From Sphingomonas sp. (GTDB lineage Bacteria > Pseudomonadota > Alphaproteobacteria > Sphingomonadales > Sphingomonadaceae), in assembly GCF_026460985.1 (NCBI RefSeq), contig NZ_JAPKNM010000025.1, forward strand, positions 17,506 through 81,505: a stretch of 64,000 bases of DNA, written 5' to 3'. Positions 18,601 to 26,460 of the stretch are shown piece after piece (within the stretch, counting starts at the first letter, position 1; each line of letters begins with the position of its first letter). A program made the translations under genes and the position numbers. The notes under the pieces are model-generated. The model searched no databases, was not told where the DNA came from, and saw only the letters and a list, made by a program, of their open reading frames with translations.

Positions 18601-18805
18601 CAGGCCGGTCGTGATGACCGCATTGGTGGCGAGCCTGGGTTTCGTGCCGATGGCGCTCGGGCACGGCGCGGGCGCGGAGGTGCAGAAGCCGCTGGCGACC
18701 GTCGTCATCGGCGGGCTGATCTCGGCGACCTTGCTCACGCTCTTCGTGCTGCCGACGCTCTACGCCCGCTTCGGATCAGCCAAGGCCGCCCCTCAGCTCC
18801 AATAG
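15617..18805 (+). CDS. Heavy-metal efflux RND permease (CzcA family)
   Basis: A 1062-residue inner-membrane proton antiporter. The N-terminus MIDRIVAWSVARSWLVLLL is the first helix. Family motifs include DAVPDITNNQVQVNV, the porter-domain repeats and, in the fourth helix around residues 420-437, DFGLIVDGAVIIVEN. This carries the D-D-E proton-relay pattern of the Co/Zn/Cd (HME1, CzcA) class, favouring divalent cations over Cu/Ag; that class assignment is family knowledge. It is translated with the adaptor gene (four-base gap). Its 3' end overlaps the convergent GH88 gene by 13 bp. It is the only convergent pair in the window without an intervening inverted repeat. Confidence 0.92.
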   Translation: MIDRIVAWSVARSWLVLLLTLAAALAGAVALWRLPIDAVPDITNNQVQVNVLAPALSPELIEKQVAFPIETALAGIKGLESTRSLSRNGFVQVTAIFSDSTDIYFARSQVQERLIAAQETLPAGAQPEMGPIATGLGEVYIWTLRYAERTHDDHRPGEPGLQPDGSYITPEGDRLATEADKATYLHTVQDWIVAPQIKTVAGVAGIDSLGGFEKEYLVVPDVQRLAQLRLSLSDLAEALERNNVATGGGTVDRNGEGLAVRADARIRGLAELRGTVIATREATPITLGQVAEVRLGQGIRLGAASENGREVVTGTAIMRIGENSRTVSTGVGEKLAAIAPSLPRDVVIEPVLDRTQLVNATIATVSRNLAEGALLVIAVLFLLLGNFRAALIAALVIPVTMLLTGIGMLQAGVSANLMSLGALDFGLIVDGAVIIVENALRRIAERQHQEGRPLVTAERLDAVSSAAREMIRPSVYGQAIIILVYVPLLTLTGVEGKTFEPMALTVIIALAFAFVLSLTFVPAAIAAWLSRPVEEKEGRVVAWLRGRYEPGLDRAMKRPKRTLGVALGALALAGGAWTTLGQEFLPQLDEGDVLVSAFRVPGTSIEQSQKMQAQIERALQGMPEVRTIFSRTGTAEVASDPMPPNATDIFIMLKPRREWPDPGEKKAAIVERIEARLARVPGHAYEVTQPIQMRFNELIAGVRSDVAVKVFGEDFGEMNATAARIAAVLRRTPGAEDVKVEQTEGLPMLDIAFRHDAASRLGVRAQDVADTVAAAVGGREAGVIFEGDRRFPVVIRLPDRVRADLEALGQVPVPTPGGAFVPLTSVADIRLLDGPNQISRENGKRRVVVQANVRGRDVAGVVADARAAIARDVQLPAGIWLEWGGQFQNLASARDRLALVVPVCFVSILLLLYGALGNVRDAAIVFTGVPLALVGGVLALVLGGLPFSISAAVGFIALSGIAVLNGLVMLTSIQQLVGQGRDRATAAREGALARLRPVVMTALVASLGFVPMALGHGAGAEVQKPLATVVIGGLISATLLTLFVLPTLYARFGSAKAAPQLQ

Positions 18806-19971
18806 GGAGTCCAGACGTTCCTGAGGCGCATCAGCGCCTCGAGGTAGAAATAGTCGCCCCAGATGCAGGCCTCGTCCACCCCGGCGCCGTTGGGCATGTG
18901 GTAGACGGCGTGCAGCAGCAGCGCGTTCGAGCCCTCCACCGGCGCCAGGTAGCTGGTGCCGAGCTCCTGCACGATGCGCCATGCCCAGCTGGCATAGGTG
19001 TCGCGCCGGGGGTCGGCGGCCGGCAGCGCCTTGGCGAGTTCGAGCAGTCCGCACGCCGCGATCGCCGCGGCCGAGCTGTCGCGTGGGGTACCGTTGTCGT
19101 CGGCGAAGATCAGGTCCCAGCAGCAGATCCCGTCGGTGGGCAGCCGGTTGAGGAAATGGTTGGCGAGCCGGGCCGCGAGCTCGACATAGGCCGGCTCGTT
19201 CGTGTGCAGCCCACCCAGCGCGAAGCCGTAAATGCCCCAGGCCTGGCCGCGCGCCCAACAGCTCTGGTCCGAATAGCCCTGGTGCGTGCTCCCGAAGCGC
19301 GGCTGCCCCGTCTCCGTATCGATGTAGAAGGTGTGGTAGGTCGAGGCGTCGGGCCGAACCAGATAGCGCGCCGCCTGCTCGAGATGGCGCGTCGCGGCGT
19401 CGGCGAAGGCCCGGTCGCCGGTTTCCCTGCTCGCCCAGAAGAGCAAGGGCAGGTTGAGATTGCAGTCGATGATCATGCGCCCGCGCTGCCCGGGATCGCG
19501 CATGTCGCCCCAGGCCTGGATCACGCCCGCGACGGGATCGAACCGCGCCAGCAGCAGCCGGGCGGCCTCGAGCCCGGCCGCGCGGCCGATCGTGCTGCCG
19601 GTGAGCCGGTGCGCGGCGCAGGTCGACAAAGTGTAGAGGAAGCCCAGATCGTGATGGTCGACATTCACGCGTTGCTCCACGCGATCGCGGAACGACTCGA
19701 CATTGTCCTCCGCCGCCCGGCGATAGGCGTCGCGTCCGGTGAATTCCCAGCCGAGCCAGAGCATCCCGGTCCAGAAACCGTTGGTCCATTCGACATTGTC
19801 GATCGGGGCATAGGTGCCCCCCGTGCTCGACGGCGCGGGGAAATGATCGCGGAACTGTGGCATCGTCCGGTCGAGCCTGGCGAGCGCATCGGCGATCAAT
19901 TTGTCGAGCTCGGCGGGTTCCGGGCGTTCCGGCACGAGCGGCGCCAGCGTCTCGTTCGCGACCTCGCTCAT
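18793..19971 (-). CDS. Glycoside hydrolase family 88 (unsaturated glucuronyl / rhamnogalacturonyl hydrolase)
   Basis: A 392-residue enzyme with no signal peptide, so probably cytoplasmic. The (alpha/alpha)6-barrel signatures of GH88 are present: VEWTNGFWTGMLWLGWE, VDHHDLGFLYTLS with the presumed catalytic aspartate, SCWARGQAWGIYG, and the closing WGDYFYLEALMRL. The family removes 4,5-unsaturated uronic acids from oligosaccharides made by polysaccharide lyases. The start ATG (19971) overlaps the stop of the upstream MFS gene (ATGA), so the sugar importer and this hydrolase form an operon. The operator at 21276 controls it by inference. Confidence 0.93.
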   Translation of the reverse strand: MSEVANETLAPLVPERPEPAELDKLIADALARLDRTMPQFRDHFPAPSSTGGTYAPIDNVEWTNGFWTGMLWLGWEFTGRDAYRRAAEDNVESFRDRVEQRVNVDHHDLGFLYTLSTCAAHRLTGSTIGRAAGLEAARLLLARFDPVAGVIQAWGDMRDPGQRGRMIIDCNLNLPLLFWASRETGDRAFADAATRHLEQAARYLVRPDASTYHTFYIDTETGQPRFGSTHQGYSDQSCWARGQAWGIYGFALGGLHTNEPAYVELAARLANHFLNRLPTDGICCWDLIFADDNGTPRDSSAAAIAACGLLELAKALPAADPRRDTYASWAWRIVQELGTSYLAPVEGSNALLLHAVYHMPNGAGVDEACIWGDYFYLEALMRLRNVWTPYWS

Positions 19972-21245
19972 CGGCCCGCTCCCAGCGGCTGGACCTCGCC
20001 GCCGCCGGGCGGGTCGACCGGGCCCGCCGCCATGGGCGGATCCGCGACTTCCGGTGGCGTCGGCGACAGAGCGAACCAGGACGCGATCCAGAAGACCAAT
20101 GCGAAGGCCGCGATCAGGAAATAGGTGTTCTGGAAGCCGATCAGGTCGTAGCTCTTCCCCGCAAGCGGCGAGAGGATCGCCAGCCCGAGCGAATGCCCGA
20201 AGCTGACGCCGACCATATAGACCGTCGCGGCGTGGCGCGGCTCGAAATGCCAGGCGATGTAGCGGAAGATCGACACGGCGAGGATCGGGAGCTCGATCGC
20301 GTGGAGCATCTTGCACGCGGAGATGGTGAGCGGCCCCGTCGCCAGCCCCGATCCGGCGATGCGGAGGATCATGATCGCGGTCGCGAGCATCAGCCCGCGC
20401 GTCGCGCCGATCCGGCGCACGAGGAAGGGCGCGAGGAACATGCCGCCCGCCTCGACGAAGATCTGCGCCGAGTTGAGATAGCCGAACATCGCCGCGCCGG
20501 CCTGGGGCGTGGGGAAGAGCGAGGAGAAATAGAAGGGGAATTGCTGGTCGTAGACGAGGTAGAGGTTGGTCACCCCGAGGATCAGCACCATGAAGCCCCA
20601 GAATTTGGGCTGGCCGAGCAACGCCATGGAATCGCGGGGCGTCAGCCGGTCCGACGCCGCCTGCTGGCCCGCGTCCGGTGCGATGCGCGCGAGGGCGAGC
20701 ATCGGCAGCAGCAGCAGGCCCGCGGCGCTCGCCAGGAAGAAGTTGATGCCCGGGTCGACATTGTAGAGCCGGCCGGAGAACATCGCCGCGCTCGCGAAGC
20801 CGAGCGAGCCCCAGAGCCGCACGCGGCTATATTCGAACCCGTATCTGCGCCCGACGCGATCGACATAGCTTTCGAGCGCGTAGCTGCCGGCGATGAAGGT
20901 GACGCCGAGATAGAGCCCGCCCACCGCGGCGCCGATCACGAGGTTCCACCGCAAGAGCGGCGCATAGACGAAGCTGAAGAACAGGCCCGAGAGCACCACC
21001 AGCAGCGCCACGCCCAGCGGCACGACCTTGCGGAAGCCCATCCGGTCCGAAACATAGCCGTAGAGCGGCTGGGCGCACATCGCGCCGATGAAGTTGGCGG
21101 AGAACACCGTTCCCGCCTCGACTCCGTTCAGTCCGAGCGAACGGGTGAGCCAGATCGACAGCAGCGACATCGTCATCGCCTGGGCGAAGAAGAAGCAGAA
21201 GAGGAACGCGCTGAGCGTCACGTAATTCCGCCTGGTATCGGTCAC
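19968..21245 (-). CDS. MFS oligosaccharide:proton symporter (LacY-like)
   Basis: A 425-residue protein with twelve hydrophobic helices. The N-terminus (YVTLSAFLFCFFFAQAMTM) and the loop YGYVSDRMGFRKVV (the MFS loop 2-3 motif) are clear; LESYVDRVGRRYGFEYSRVR and the linked RLWGSLGFA helix resemble the oligosaccharide:H+ symporter subfamily. It probably imports an unsaturated uronate-containing oligosaccharide from the periplasm for the coupled GH88. A LacI-type operator lies 31 bp upstream of the ATG. It is divergent from the LacI gene. Confidence 0.88.
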   Translation of the reverse strand: MTDTRRNYVTLSAFLFCFFFAQAMTMSLLSIWLTRSLGLNGVEAGTVFSANFIGAMCAQPLYGYVSDRMGFRKVVPLGVALLVVLSGLFFSFVYAPLLRWNLVIGAAVGGLYLGVTFIAGSYALESYVDRVGRRYGFEYSRVRLWGSLGFASAAMFSGRLYNVDPGINFFLASAAGLLLLPMLALARIAPDAGQQAASDRLTPRDSMALLGQPKFWGFMVLILGVTNLYLVYDQQFPFYFSSLFPTPQAGAAMFGYLNSAQIFVEAGGMFLAPFLVRRIGATRGLMLATAIMILRIAGSGLATGPLTISACKMLHAIELPILAVSIFRYIAWHFEPRHAATVYMVGVSFGHSLGLAILSPLAGKSYDLIGFQNTYFLIAAFALVFWIASWFALSPTPPEVADPPMAAGPVDPPGGGEVQPLGAGR

Positions 21246-21275
21246 CCGCCGGACCCCTCTTCCCTGTTGCTCGAC

Positions 21276-21291
21276 CTGTTATCGATACCAC
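21276..21291. promoter_or_regulatory. LacI-type operator O1 (MFS-GH88 promoter)
   Basis: CTGTTATCGATACCAC matches the local consensus CTGTTATCGATAACAG at 14 of 16 positions. It lies 31 bp upstream of the MFS start codon. Confidence 0.75.
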
Positions 21292-21344
21292 ATATGCCGA
21301 CAAGCGGGCCCCCGGGCAAGTGCCGATTGACCGCCCTTGGATTT

Positions 21345-21360
21345 CTGTTACCGATATCAG
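21345..21360. promoter_or_regulatory. LacI-type operator O2 (lacI promoter, autoregulation)
   Basis: CTGTTACCGATATCAG matches the consensus CTGTTATCGATAACAG at 14 of 16 positions and keeps the CTG/CAG ends. It is 50 bp upstream of the LacI-family start codon and 54 bp from O1, so a regulator could also loop between the two. Confidence 0.75.
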
Positions 21361-21409
21361 GGTGCACGCGACGCGCACGAGAACATAACAAAGAACTGGG
21401 CACACACCA

Positions 21410-22477
21410 ATGGCGGAGCGGAGCGAGGCCGAGAACGGCAACGGCGCGAAACGGAGCGTGGTCACGATCCACGACGTGGCCCGGCACGCCGGGGTGTCCT
21501 CGATGACCGTCTCGCGGGTCATCAACGGCGCCAAATATGTCAGCAAGGAGATGCAGCGGAAGGTCACTGCCTCGATCGAGGCGCTCAACTACTCGCCCAA
21601 TTTGACCGCGCGCAGCCTCAAGAGCGACGTGCGCCTCGGCGCGCTGTACAGCAATCCCAGCTCCTCCAATCTCGGCGCCTTCCTGATGGGCGCGTTCCGC
21701 CAGAGCGGCGCGAGCGGATGCCAGTTCCTGATCGAGCCGGGCGTCACCGAGGAGGAGGCGCTCGAAGGGCTCGAGCGGCTGATCGAGGCGGGGATCGGGG
21801 GCGTCATCCTGCCGCCGCCCTTGTGCGATTCGGCGCGGATGCTCGAAAAGGTGAGCGCGGCGGGCGTGCTGCCGCTCTCCTTCGCCACCGCGATCCCGCG
21901 CGACGGCGTCGCCGCGATCGTGGTCGACGATTACAAGGGCGCGTTCGACATGACGCGCCACCTGATCGCCGCGGGGCACCGCGCGATCGGCTTCATCCAG
22001 GGCGACCCCAAGCACTCGCCCTCGCAGCGGCGCGAGCAGGGCTATCGCGCGGCGCTCGCCGGCGCGGGGATCCGCATCGAGCCCGAATGGATCGCGCCGG
22101 GCCTGTTCACCTACAAATCGGGGCTCGACGCCGCGCGCCAGCTGCTCGGCATATCGCCGCGCCCGACCGCGATCTTCGCGAGCAACGACGACATGGCCGC
22201 GGCGGTCTCGGCCGTCGCGCAGGGCATAGGGCTGTCGGTGCCGCGCGACATCAGTATCGCGGGGTTCGACGACGCGCCGGTGGCCTCGACGGTCTGGCCC
22301 GAGCTCACCACGATACGCCAGCCGATCGCCGAAATGGCGGCCACCGCCGTGGCGATGCTCGCCGATCAGGTGCGCAACGCGCGCAGCGGCGGCACGCCCA
22401 AGGCTCCGCATGTCCGCGAGATGCTGACCCTGGTCGAGCGCAACTCGACCGGACCTGCGCCGGGGGCTGGGGAGTAG
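21410..22477 (+). CDS. LacI-family transcriptional regulator of the sugar locus
   Basis: A 355-residue repressor. The N-terminal helix-turn-helix and hinge are textbook (VTIHDVARHAGVSSMTVSR, then INGAKYVSKEMQRKV and ALNYSPNLTARSL). The periplasmic-binding-protein-like core follows, with RRGYR-type QRREQGYRAAL, TAIFASNDDMAAAV and SIAGFDDAPVAS. It should bind palindromes with a central CG, and five near-identical sites of that form occur at promoters between 21.3 and 28.1 kb, including its own. The inducer is presumably a sugar released from the substrate of this locus. Confidence 0.95.
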   Translation: MAERSEAENGNGAKRSVVTIHDVARHAGVSSMTVSRVINGAKYVSKEMQRKVTASIEALNYSPNLTARSLKSDVRLGALYSNPSSSNLGAFLMGAFRQSGASGCQFLIEPGVTEEEALEGLERLIEAGIGGVILPPPLCDSARMLEKVSAAGVLPLSFATAIPRDGVAAIVVDDYKGAFDMTRHLIAAGHRAIGFIQGDPKHSPSQRREQGYRAALAGAGIRIEPEWIAPGLFTYKSGLDAARQLLGISPRPTAIFASNDDMAAAVSAVAQGIGLSVPRDISIAGFDDAPVASTVWPELTTIRQPIAEMAATAVAMLADQVRNARSGGTPKAPHVREMLTLVERNSTGPAPGAGE

Positions 22478-22484
22478 GCGATGG

Positions 22485-22636
22485 CCCCTCCCTGCTTGCA
22501 GGGAGGGGTTGGGGTGGGTGCGCGCGTCTGCGCGCCCAAAGACTCATCTGCCGGCTCGGTGCAAAGCGGCGAAAGAGGCATCGAGCCTCTTTCGCCGCTA
22601 AACCCACCCCTTGATCCCCTCCCTTTCAGGGAGGGG
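22485..22636. repeat. Composite nested-hairpin element, family B copy 3
   Basis: The ends are CCCCTCCCTGCTTGCAGGGA.. and CCCCTCCCTTTCAGGGAGGGG. The central hairpin (22565-22599) is a perfect 15-bp stem AGCGGCGAAAGAGGC/GCCTCTTTCGCCGCT around ATCGA. Compared with copy 2, two adjacent base pairs have changed on both sides (GC to AA, with GC to TT opposite), keeping the pairing. It lies between the convergent LacI and GH97 genes. Confidence 0.87.
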
Positions 22637-22649
22637 GAGGGCTCCTGAC

Positions 22650-24593
22650 CTACACCCGCTCGAACAGGATCGCCTGACCCCCGCTCGGCGCCAGGACCAG
22701 CTCGAGCGCGTCGCCCGCGTGCAACTCCCGGCGCGAGATCTCGACCGGCGTCAGCCGCGCCTGCGCCGCCGCCGTGCCGTCGGCATAGATCGTCGCGCGC
22801 CAGCGGCCTTCGCCCAGGAAGCCGGTCGCGATCGGCACCCGGCGGGCCTGCTCGTTGGTCATCGCGCCGAGGAACCAGCGCTCCCCGTGCCGCCGCGCCA
22901 CCGCGACATATTCGCCGATCGCGCCGCCCAGCGCCACGGTCGCGCCCCAGCTGGTCGGGCATTCGTCGAACCAGCGCAGCTCCGGCCAGGCTGCATCGTC
23001 GGCATATTTGTCGGGCGCGTCGTACCAATAGAGGAAGGTCAGCGGGTTGTAATAGACCGCCGCCATCGCGAGCTGGTGCGCGTTGGTCGTCTGGTTGCGC
23101 TCGTGCGCGTAGCAGATGGTGTAGTCGATCGGCCCCGCGAGCGCGCGCGTGAAGGGCAGGGTGACGTTGTGCCGCGCGGTCGGGAACTGCTCGTTGCCGC
23201 GCACGCCCTCCAGCGCGATGTAATTGGGCAAGGTGCGCTCCAGTCCCGCCGGGCGCAGATTGTCGTGGAGGTTGACCATCAGCCGCTGCTCGCCGCAGCG
23301 CCGGACCATGTCGTAGATGAAGTCCACGTCCTCCTGGCGCCCCTCCCAGACGAAGCCGAACTTGATTCCCGCCACGCCCCAGGCGCGATAGGTGCGGACG
23401 ATCGCGTCGAGCTGCCGCATCGCGGGCACGCGGTCGACATAGAGGATCATGCCGATCCCCTTGGCCTTCGCCGCGGCGATGATCCGGGCCATGTCGAGCC
23501 CGGCGATCGGCACCGTCGCGTCGCTCGGATCGGTGCCGTCGCCATACCAATGCGCGTCGAACTCGACGAATTCGAGCTTCCGCCGCGCAGCGAAGTCGAC
23601 GCAGGCGAGCGCGCGCTCGGTGGTGTAGGGCTTGCGGATGCGGAAGGCGCGTCCCGGGCGGATCCACGAGACGTCGCCGAGCCGGTTCGGCGTGGCGAGC
23701 GACTGGATCAGCCCCGCTTTTTCGAGCAGCTTCGCCGGATCGCGCGAGACCAGCAGCACGCGCCACGGCGTCTCGAACGGCGCCTGCACCGCGAAGACCG
23801 GCGCGGCATGCGTGTCGCCCGGGCCCGAATAGCCGGTCGCGCGCCCGGGAAAGCGCATGAGGTGGGTGACCAGCGTGTCGCGCCCGGCCCCGCGGAACAT
23901 CGTCCGCGGATAATGGAGCCGGTCCGACTCGCACAGGCTGAGCGCGATGCCCTGCGGCGTGGCGACGTAGAGCGGCGGATCGGCCAGCGCGCCCTGGTCG
24001 GTGCTCTTGGTGAGGTCCGGATGCGGCGCCGGCGCGACTGCCTCGGGCGCGGACACGACATATTCGCCTTCGTCCCGGCTGCTCCACACGCGCGAGCCCT
24101 GCGGGAAACGCAGCGACGTCGCCTCGCCGCCGAGTCGAACCTTCCGCCGTCCGAGCAGCCGGTAGCGCATGGCGATGCCATGGTCGTGCGCGGCGAGGCG
24201 GATGGCGAAGCGGAGGCCGCGCTCGGGATCGTCGAAGACCACCTCGAGTTCGTTGCGCGTGCCGTCATAGCTCTCGGCGATGCCATAGGTCGGGCGCCAG
24301 CGTTCCGCATGGCGGCGCGCGCGGTGGCTCCGATAGCGCGCGCGGGGGCCGAGCAGCTTTCCGTCCTCGAGCACCAGCGCCAGCCGCGACGGCTCGAGGA
24401 TCGGCAAATCGTCGAGCGTCGCCGACCAGCAGGGAAAGGGCCCGGCCGCGTCCGGCAGCGCGAGCGTGACGCGGATGCGGCCGTCGGGCGAGTGGATCTG
24501 CAGGGGCCTGGGCGATGCCGCCGCGGGGCGGATGCCGCCCGCCGTCACCGCGGCGATCGCGCCCGAAATCAGTTCCCGTCGGCCGATGGGCAT
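22650..24593 (-). CDS. Glycoside hydrolase family 97 (alpha-glycosidase)
   Basis: A 647-residue exported enzyme. The start ATG 24593 gives MPIGRRELISGAIAAVTAGG, a twin-arginine signal, with GGAGAG just upstream. The N-terminal beta-sandwich (QIHSPDGRIRVTLAL), the (beta/alpha)8 barrel (FVEFDAHWYGDGTDP, WGVAGIKFGFVWEGRQEDVDF, LMVNLHDNLRPAGLERTLPNY, EGVRGNEQF) and a C-terminal sandwich are all visible. GH97 includes inverting alpha-glucosidases and retaining alpha-galactosidases. The retaining nucleophile is an aspartate in a KxDF context; here the motif reads KFGF, while the EGVRGNE glutamates remain, favouring the inverting type. It is divergent from GH43 with a shared LacI operator. Confidence 0.88.
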   Translation of the reverse strand: MPIGRRELISGAIAAVTAGGIRPAAASPRPLQIHSPDGRIRVTLALPDAAGPFPCWSATLDDLPILEPSRLALVLEDGKLLGPRARYRSHRARRHAERWRPTYGIAESYDGTRNELEVVFDDPERGLRFAIRLAAHDHGIAMRYRLLGRRKVRLGGEATSLRFPQGSRVWSSRDEGEYVVSAPEAVAPAPHPDLTKSTDQGALADPPLYVATPQGIALSLCESDRLHYPRTMFRGAGRDTLVTHLMRFPGRATGYSGPGDTHAAPVFAVQAPFETPWRVLLVSRDPAKLLEKAGLIQSLATPNRLGDVSWIRPGRAFRIRKPYTTERALACVDFAARRKLEFVEFDAHWYGDGTDPSDATVPIAGLDMARIIAAAKAKGIGMILYVDRVPAMRQLDAIVRTYRAWGVAGIKFGFVWEGRQEDVDFIYDMVRRCGEQRLMVNLHDNLRPAGLERTLPNYIALEGVRGNEQFPTARHNVTLPFTRALAGPIDYTICYAHERNQTTNAHQLAMAAVYYNPLTFLYWYDAPDKYADDAAWPELRWFDECPTSWGATVALGGAIGEYVAVARRHGERWFLGAMTNEQARRVPIATGFLGEGRWRATIYADGTAAAQARLTPVEISRRELHAGDALELVLAPSGGQAILFERV

Positions 24594-24663
24594 GCTTCTC
24601 TCCTCCGATGCCTGGGGATCGCCGAGCAGTTTTCGCTTGCGCTCGTCCGTCCTCCCCGGCACT

Positions 24664-24679
24664 CTGATATCGATAACAG
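24664..24679. promoter_or_regulatory. LacI-type operator O3 (shared GH97 / GH43 promoter)
   Basis: CTGATATCGATAACAG differs from the consensus palindrome at one position. It lies 71 bp from the GH97 start and 45 bp from the GH43 start in their divergent spacer, so one site could control both directions. Confidence 0.78.
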
Positions 24680-24723
24680 ATGCGCCGGCGACGGCAAGTC
24701 ACAATCGGGGAGGATGGCGAGGC

Positions 24724-26460
24724 ATGGCAACGCGCCGGTTCGAGGGTCGAGGCCATATCTGGCGTGCGCTGGCGCCCGGGCTGGCGCTCGCGCTGGTGGC
24801 GGCACCCGCGCATGCGCAATCGGCCGACGGGCGCTGGTTCGCCGATCGCGGCGACGGGACCTATGCCAATCCGGTGCTCGCGGGCGATTATTCCGATCCC
24901 GACGTGGTGCGGGTCGGCAGTGATTTCTACCTGACGGCATCCTCCTTCACCAACGCGCCCGCACTGCCGATCCTGCACTCGCGCGACTTGGTGAACTGGA
25001 CGCTGATCGGCCACGCGCTCGCGGCGGTTCCGCCTGAGGCGCATTTCCGCACTCCCCGGCGCGGGGGCGGGGTCTGGGCGCCGGCGATCCGCCATCGGGG
25101 CGGACGCTTCCTGATCTATTATCCCGATCCCGATTTCGGCATCTTCGTGGTGACCGCCAAGGATCCGCGCGGGCCCTGGTCGGCGCCCGAGCTGGTCGAC
25201 GCGACCAAGGGCGCGATCGATCCCGCGCCCTTCTGGGACGCGGACGGCACCGGCTGGCTGGTGCACGCCTTTGCCGGCAGCCGCGCCGGCAAGTCCAATC
25301 TGATCGTGCTCAAGCGGCTGAACGCAGACGGCACCAAGACCGTGGGCGAGGCCCGCACGATCATCGACGGCGCGGCGCTCCCGCCTGTGGCGACGAGCCT
25401 CGGCCCGCGGCCCTGGCAGACCACCGAGGGCCCCAAGCTCTACAAGCGCGACGGCTATTATTACCTGTTCGCGCCGAGCGGCAGCGTGAAGGGCGGCTGG
25501 CAGGGCGTGTTCCGCAGCCGCCGCATCGAGGGGCCCTATGAGGGTCGCAACGTCCTCGATCAGGGCAAGACCGAGATCAACGGGCCGCATCAGGGCGCCT
25601 GGGTCGACACGTCCTCGGGCGAGGACTGGTTCCTGCATTTCCAGGACCGCGACAGCTATGGCCGCGTCGTCCATCTCCAGCCGATGCGCTGGCGCAAGGG
25701 ATGGCCGGTGATCGGCGCCGATCCCGATGGCGACGGGCGGGGCGAGCCCGTGCTCCGATATCGCAAGCCCGTGCCCGCGCAGTCGCGTAGCGCGCCGGTG
25801 GCGGACGACGAATTCGGCGGGCCGCTGTCGCTCGCGTGGCAATGGAACAGCAATCCGGCCGAAGACTGGATGGCGCTGGCCGACGGCCGGCTGCGCCTCA
25901 AGTCAGTGAGCGGCTCGGCCAATCTCTACGAGATGGGCAATCTGCTCTCGCAGAAGCTGCCGGCGCCGGCCTTCACCGCGACGACGTGGCTCCGCTTCCA
26001 GCCGCTCCGCTCGGGCGAGCGGGCGGGGCTGGCGATGCTCGGCCAGCATTATGCCTGGATCGGCGTCGAGCGCAGCGGCAGCGAGACGCGGCTCGTCCAG
26101 GGCTGGCGTGACGGAACCGCCCCGGCGGCGGGCGAGCAGCGCAGCGCAGGCCCGGTGGTGGCGGACGGCACGCCCTTGTGGCTGCGGCTCGAGGCGGAGC
26201 CGGTGACGATCCAGGTCCCTCCGCCGAGCTTCACGCCCTACTGGCCGTCGATGCTGCGCGAGGCGCACGCCAAAGTGCGCTTCAGCTACAGCCTCGACGG
26301 CGAGCGCTTCGTGCCGCTGGGGCCCGCGTTCGAGAGCCGGCCCGGGCGCTGGGTGGGCGCGCAGATCGGCCTGTTCGCCCAGGCGCAGGACGGCACCCCC
26401 GCCAGCGTCGCGACTTCGGTCGGCTTCGCCGATTTCGACTGGTTCAGGATCACGCGATGA
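24724..26460 (+). CDS. Secreted glycoside hydrolase family 43 with C-terminal beta-sandwich domain
   Basis: A 578-residue protein with a signal peptide ending at PAHAQ. The GH43 propeller shows NPVLAGDYSDPDVVRVG (catalytic base Asp), WAPAIRHRGGRFLIYYPDPD, AIDPAPFWDADGTGWLV, TTEGPKLYKRDGYYYLF (acid Glu) and NGPHQGAWVDT. Residues 375-578 form a concanavalin-like sandwich (DDEFGGPLSLAWQWNSNP and FADFDWFRI) as in GH43 beta-xylosidases and arabinofuranosidases with an accessory domain. Which pentoside is cut cannot be read off. Its stop overlaps the start of the next gene (ATGA), forming an operon driven from the O3 operator region. Confidence 0.9.
   Translation: MATRRFEGRGHIWRALAPGLALALVAAPAHAQSADGRWFADRGDGTYANPVLAGDYSDPDVVRVGSDFYLTASSFTNAPALPILHSRDLVNWTLIGHALAAVPPEAHFRTPRRGGGVWAPAIRHRGGRFLIYYPDPDFGIFVVTAKDPRGPWSAPELVDATKGAIDPAPFWDADGTGWLVHAFAGSRAGKSNLIVLKRLNADGTKTVGEARTIIDGAALPPVATSLGPRPWQTTEGPKLYKRDGYYYLFAPSGSVKGGWQGVFRSRRIEGPYEGRNVLDQGKTEINGPHQGAWVDTSSGEDWFLHFQDRDSYGRVVHLQPMRWRKGWPVIGADPDGDGRGEPVLRYRKPVPAQSRSAPVADDEFGGPLSLAWQWNSNPAEDWMALADGRLRLKSVSGSANLYEMGNLLSQKLPAPAFTATTWLRFQPLRSGERAGLAMLGQHYAWIGVERSGSETRLVQGWRDGTAPAAGEQRSAGPVVADGTPLWLRLEAEPVTIQVPPPSFTPYWPSMLREAHAKVRFSYSLDGERFVPLGPAFESRPGRWVGAQIGLFAQAQDGTPASVATSVGFADFDWFRITR

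Noticed and set aside
15563..18664. A 1033-codon open frame on the minus strand opposite the RND pump
   Set aside because: It is an antisense shadow of a GC-rich gene. The product is rich in Arg, Asp, His and Gly with no domain pattern, while the plus-strand frame is a clear CzcA pump.
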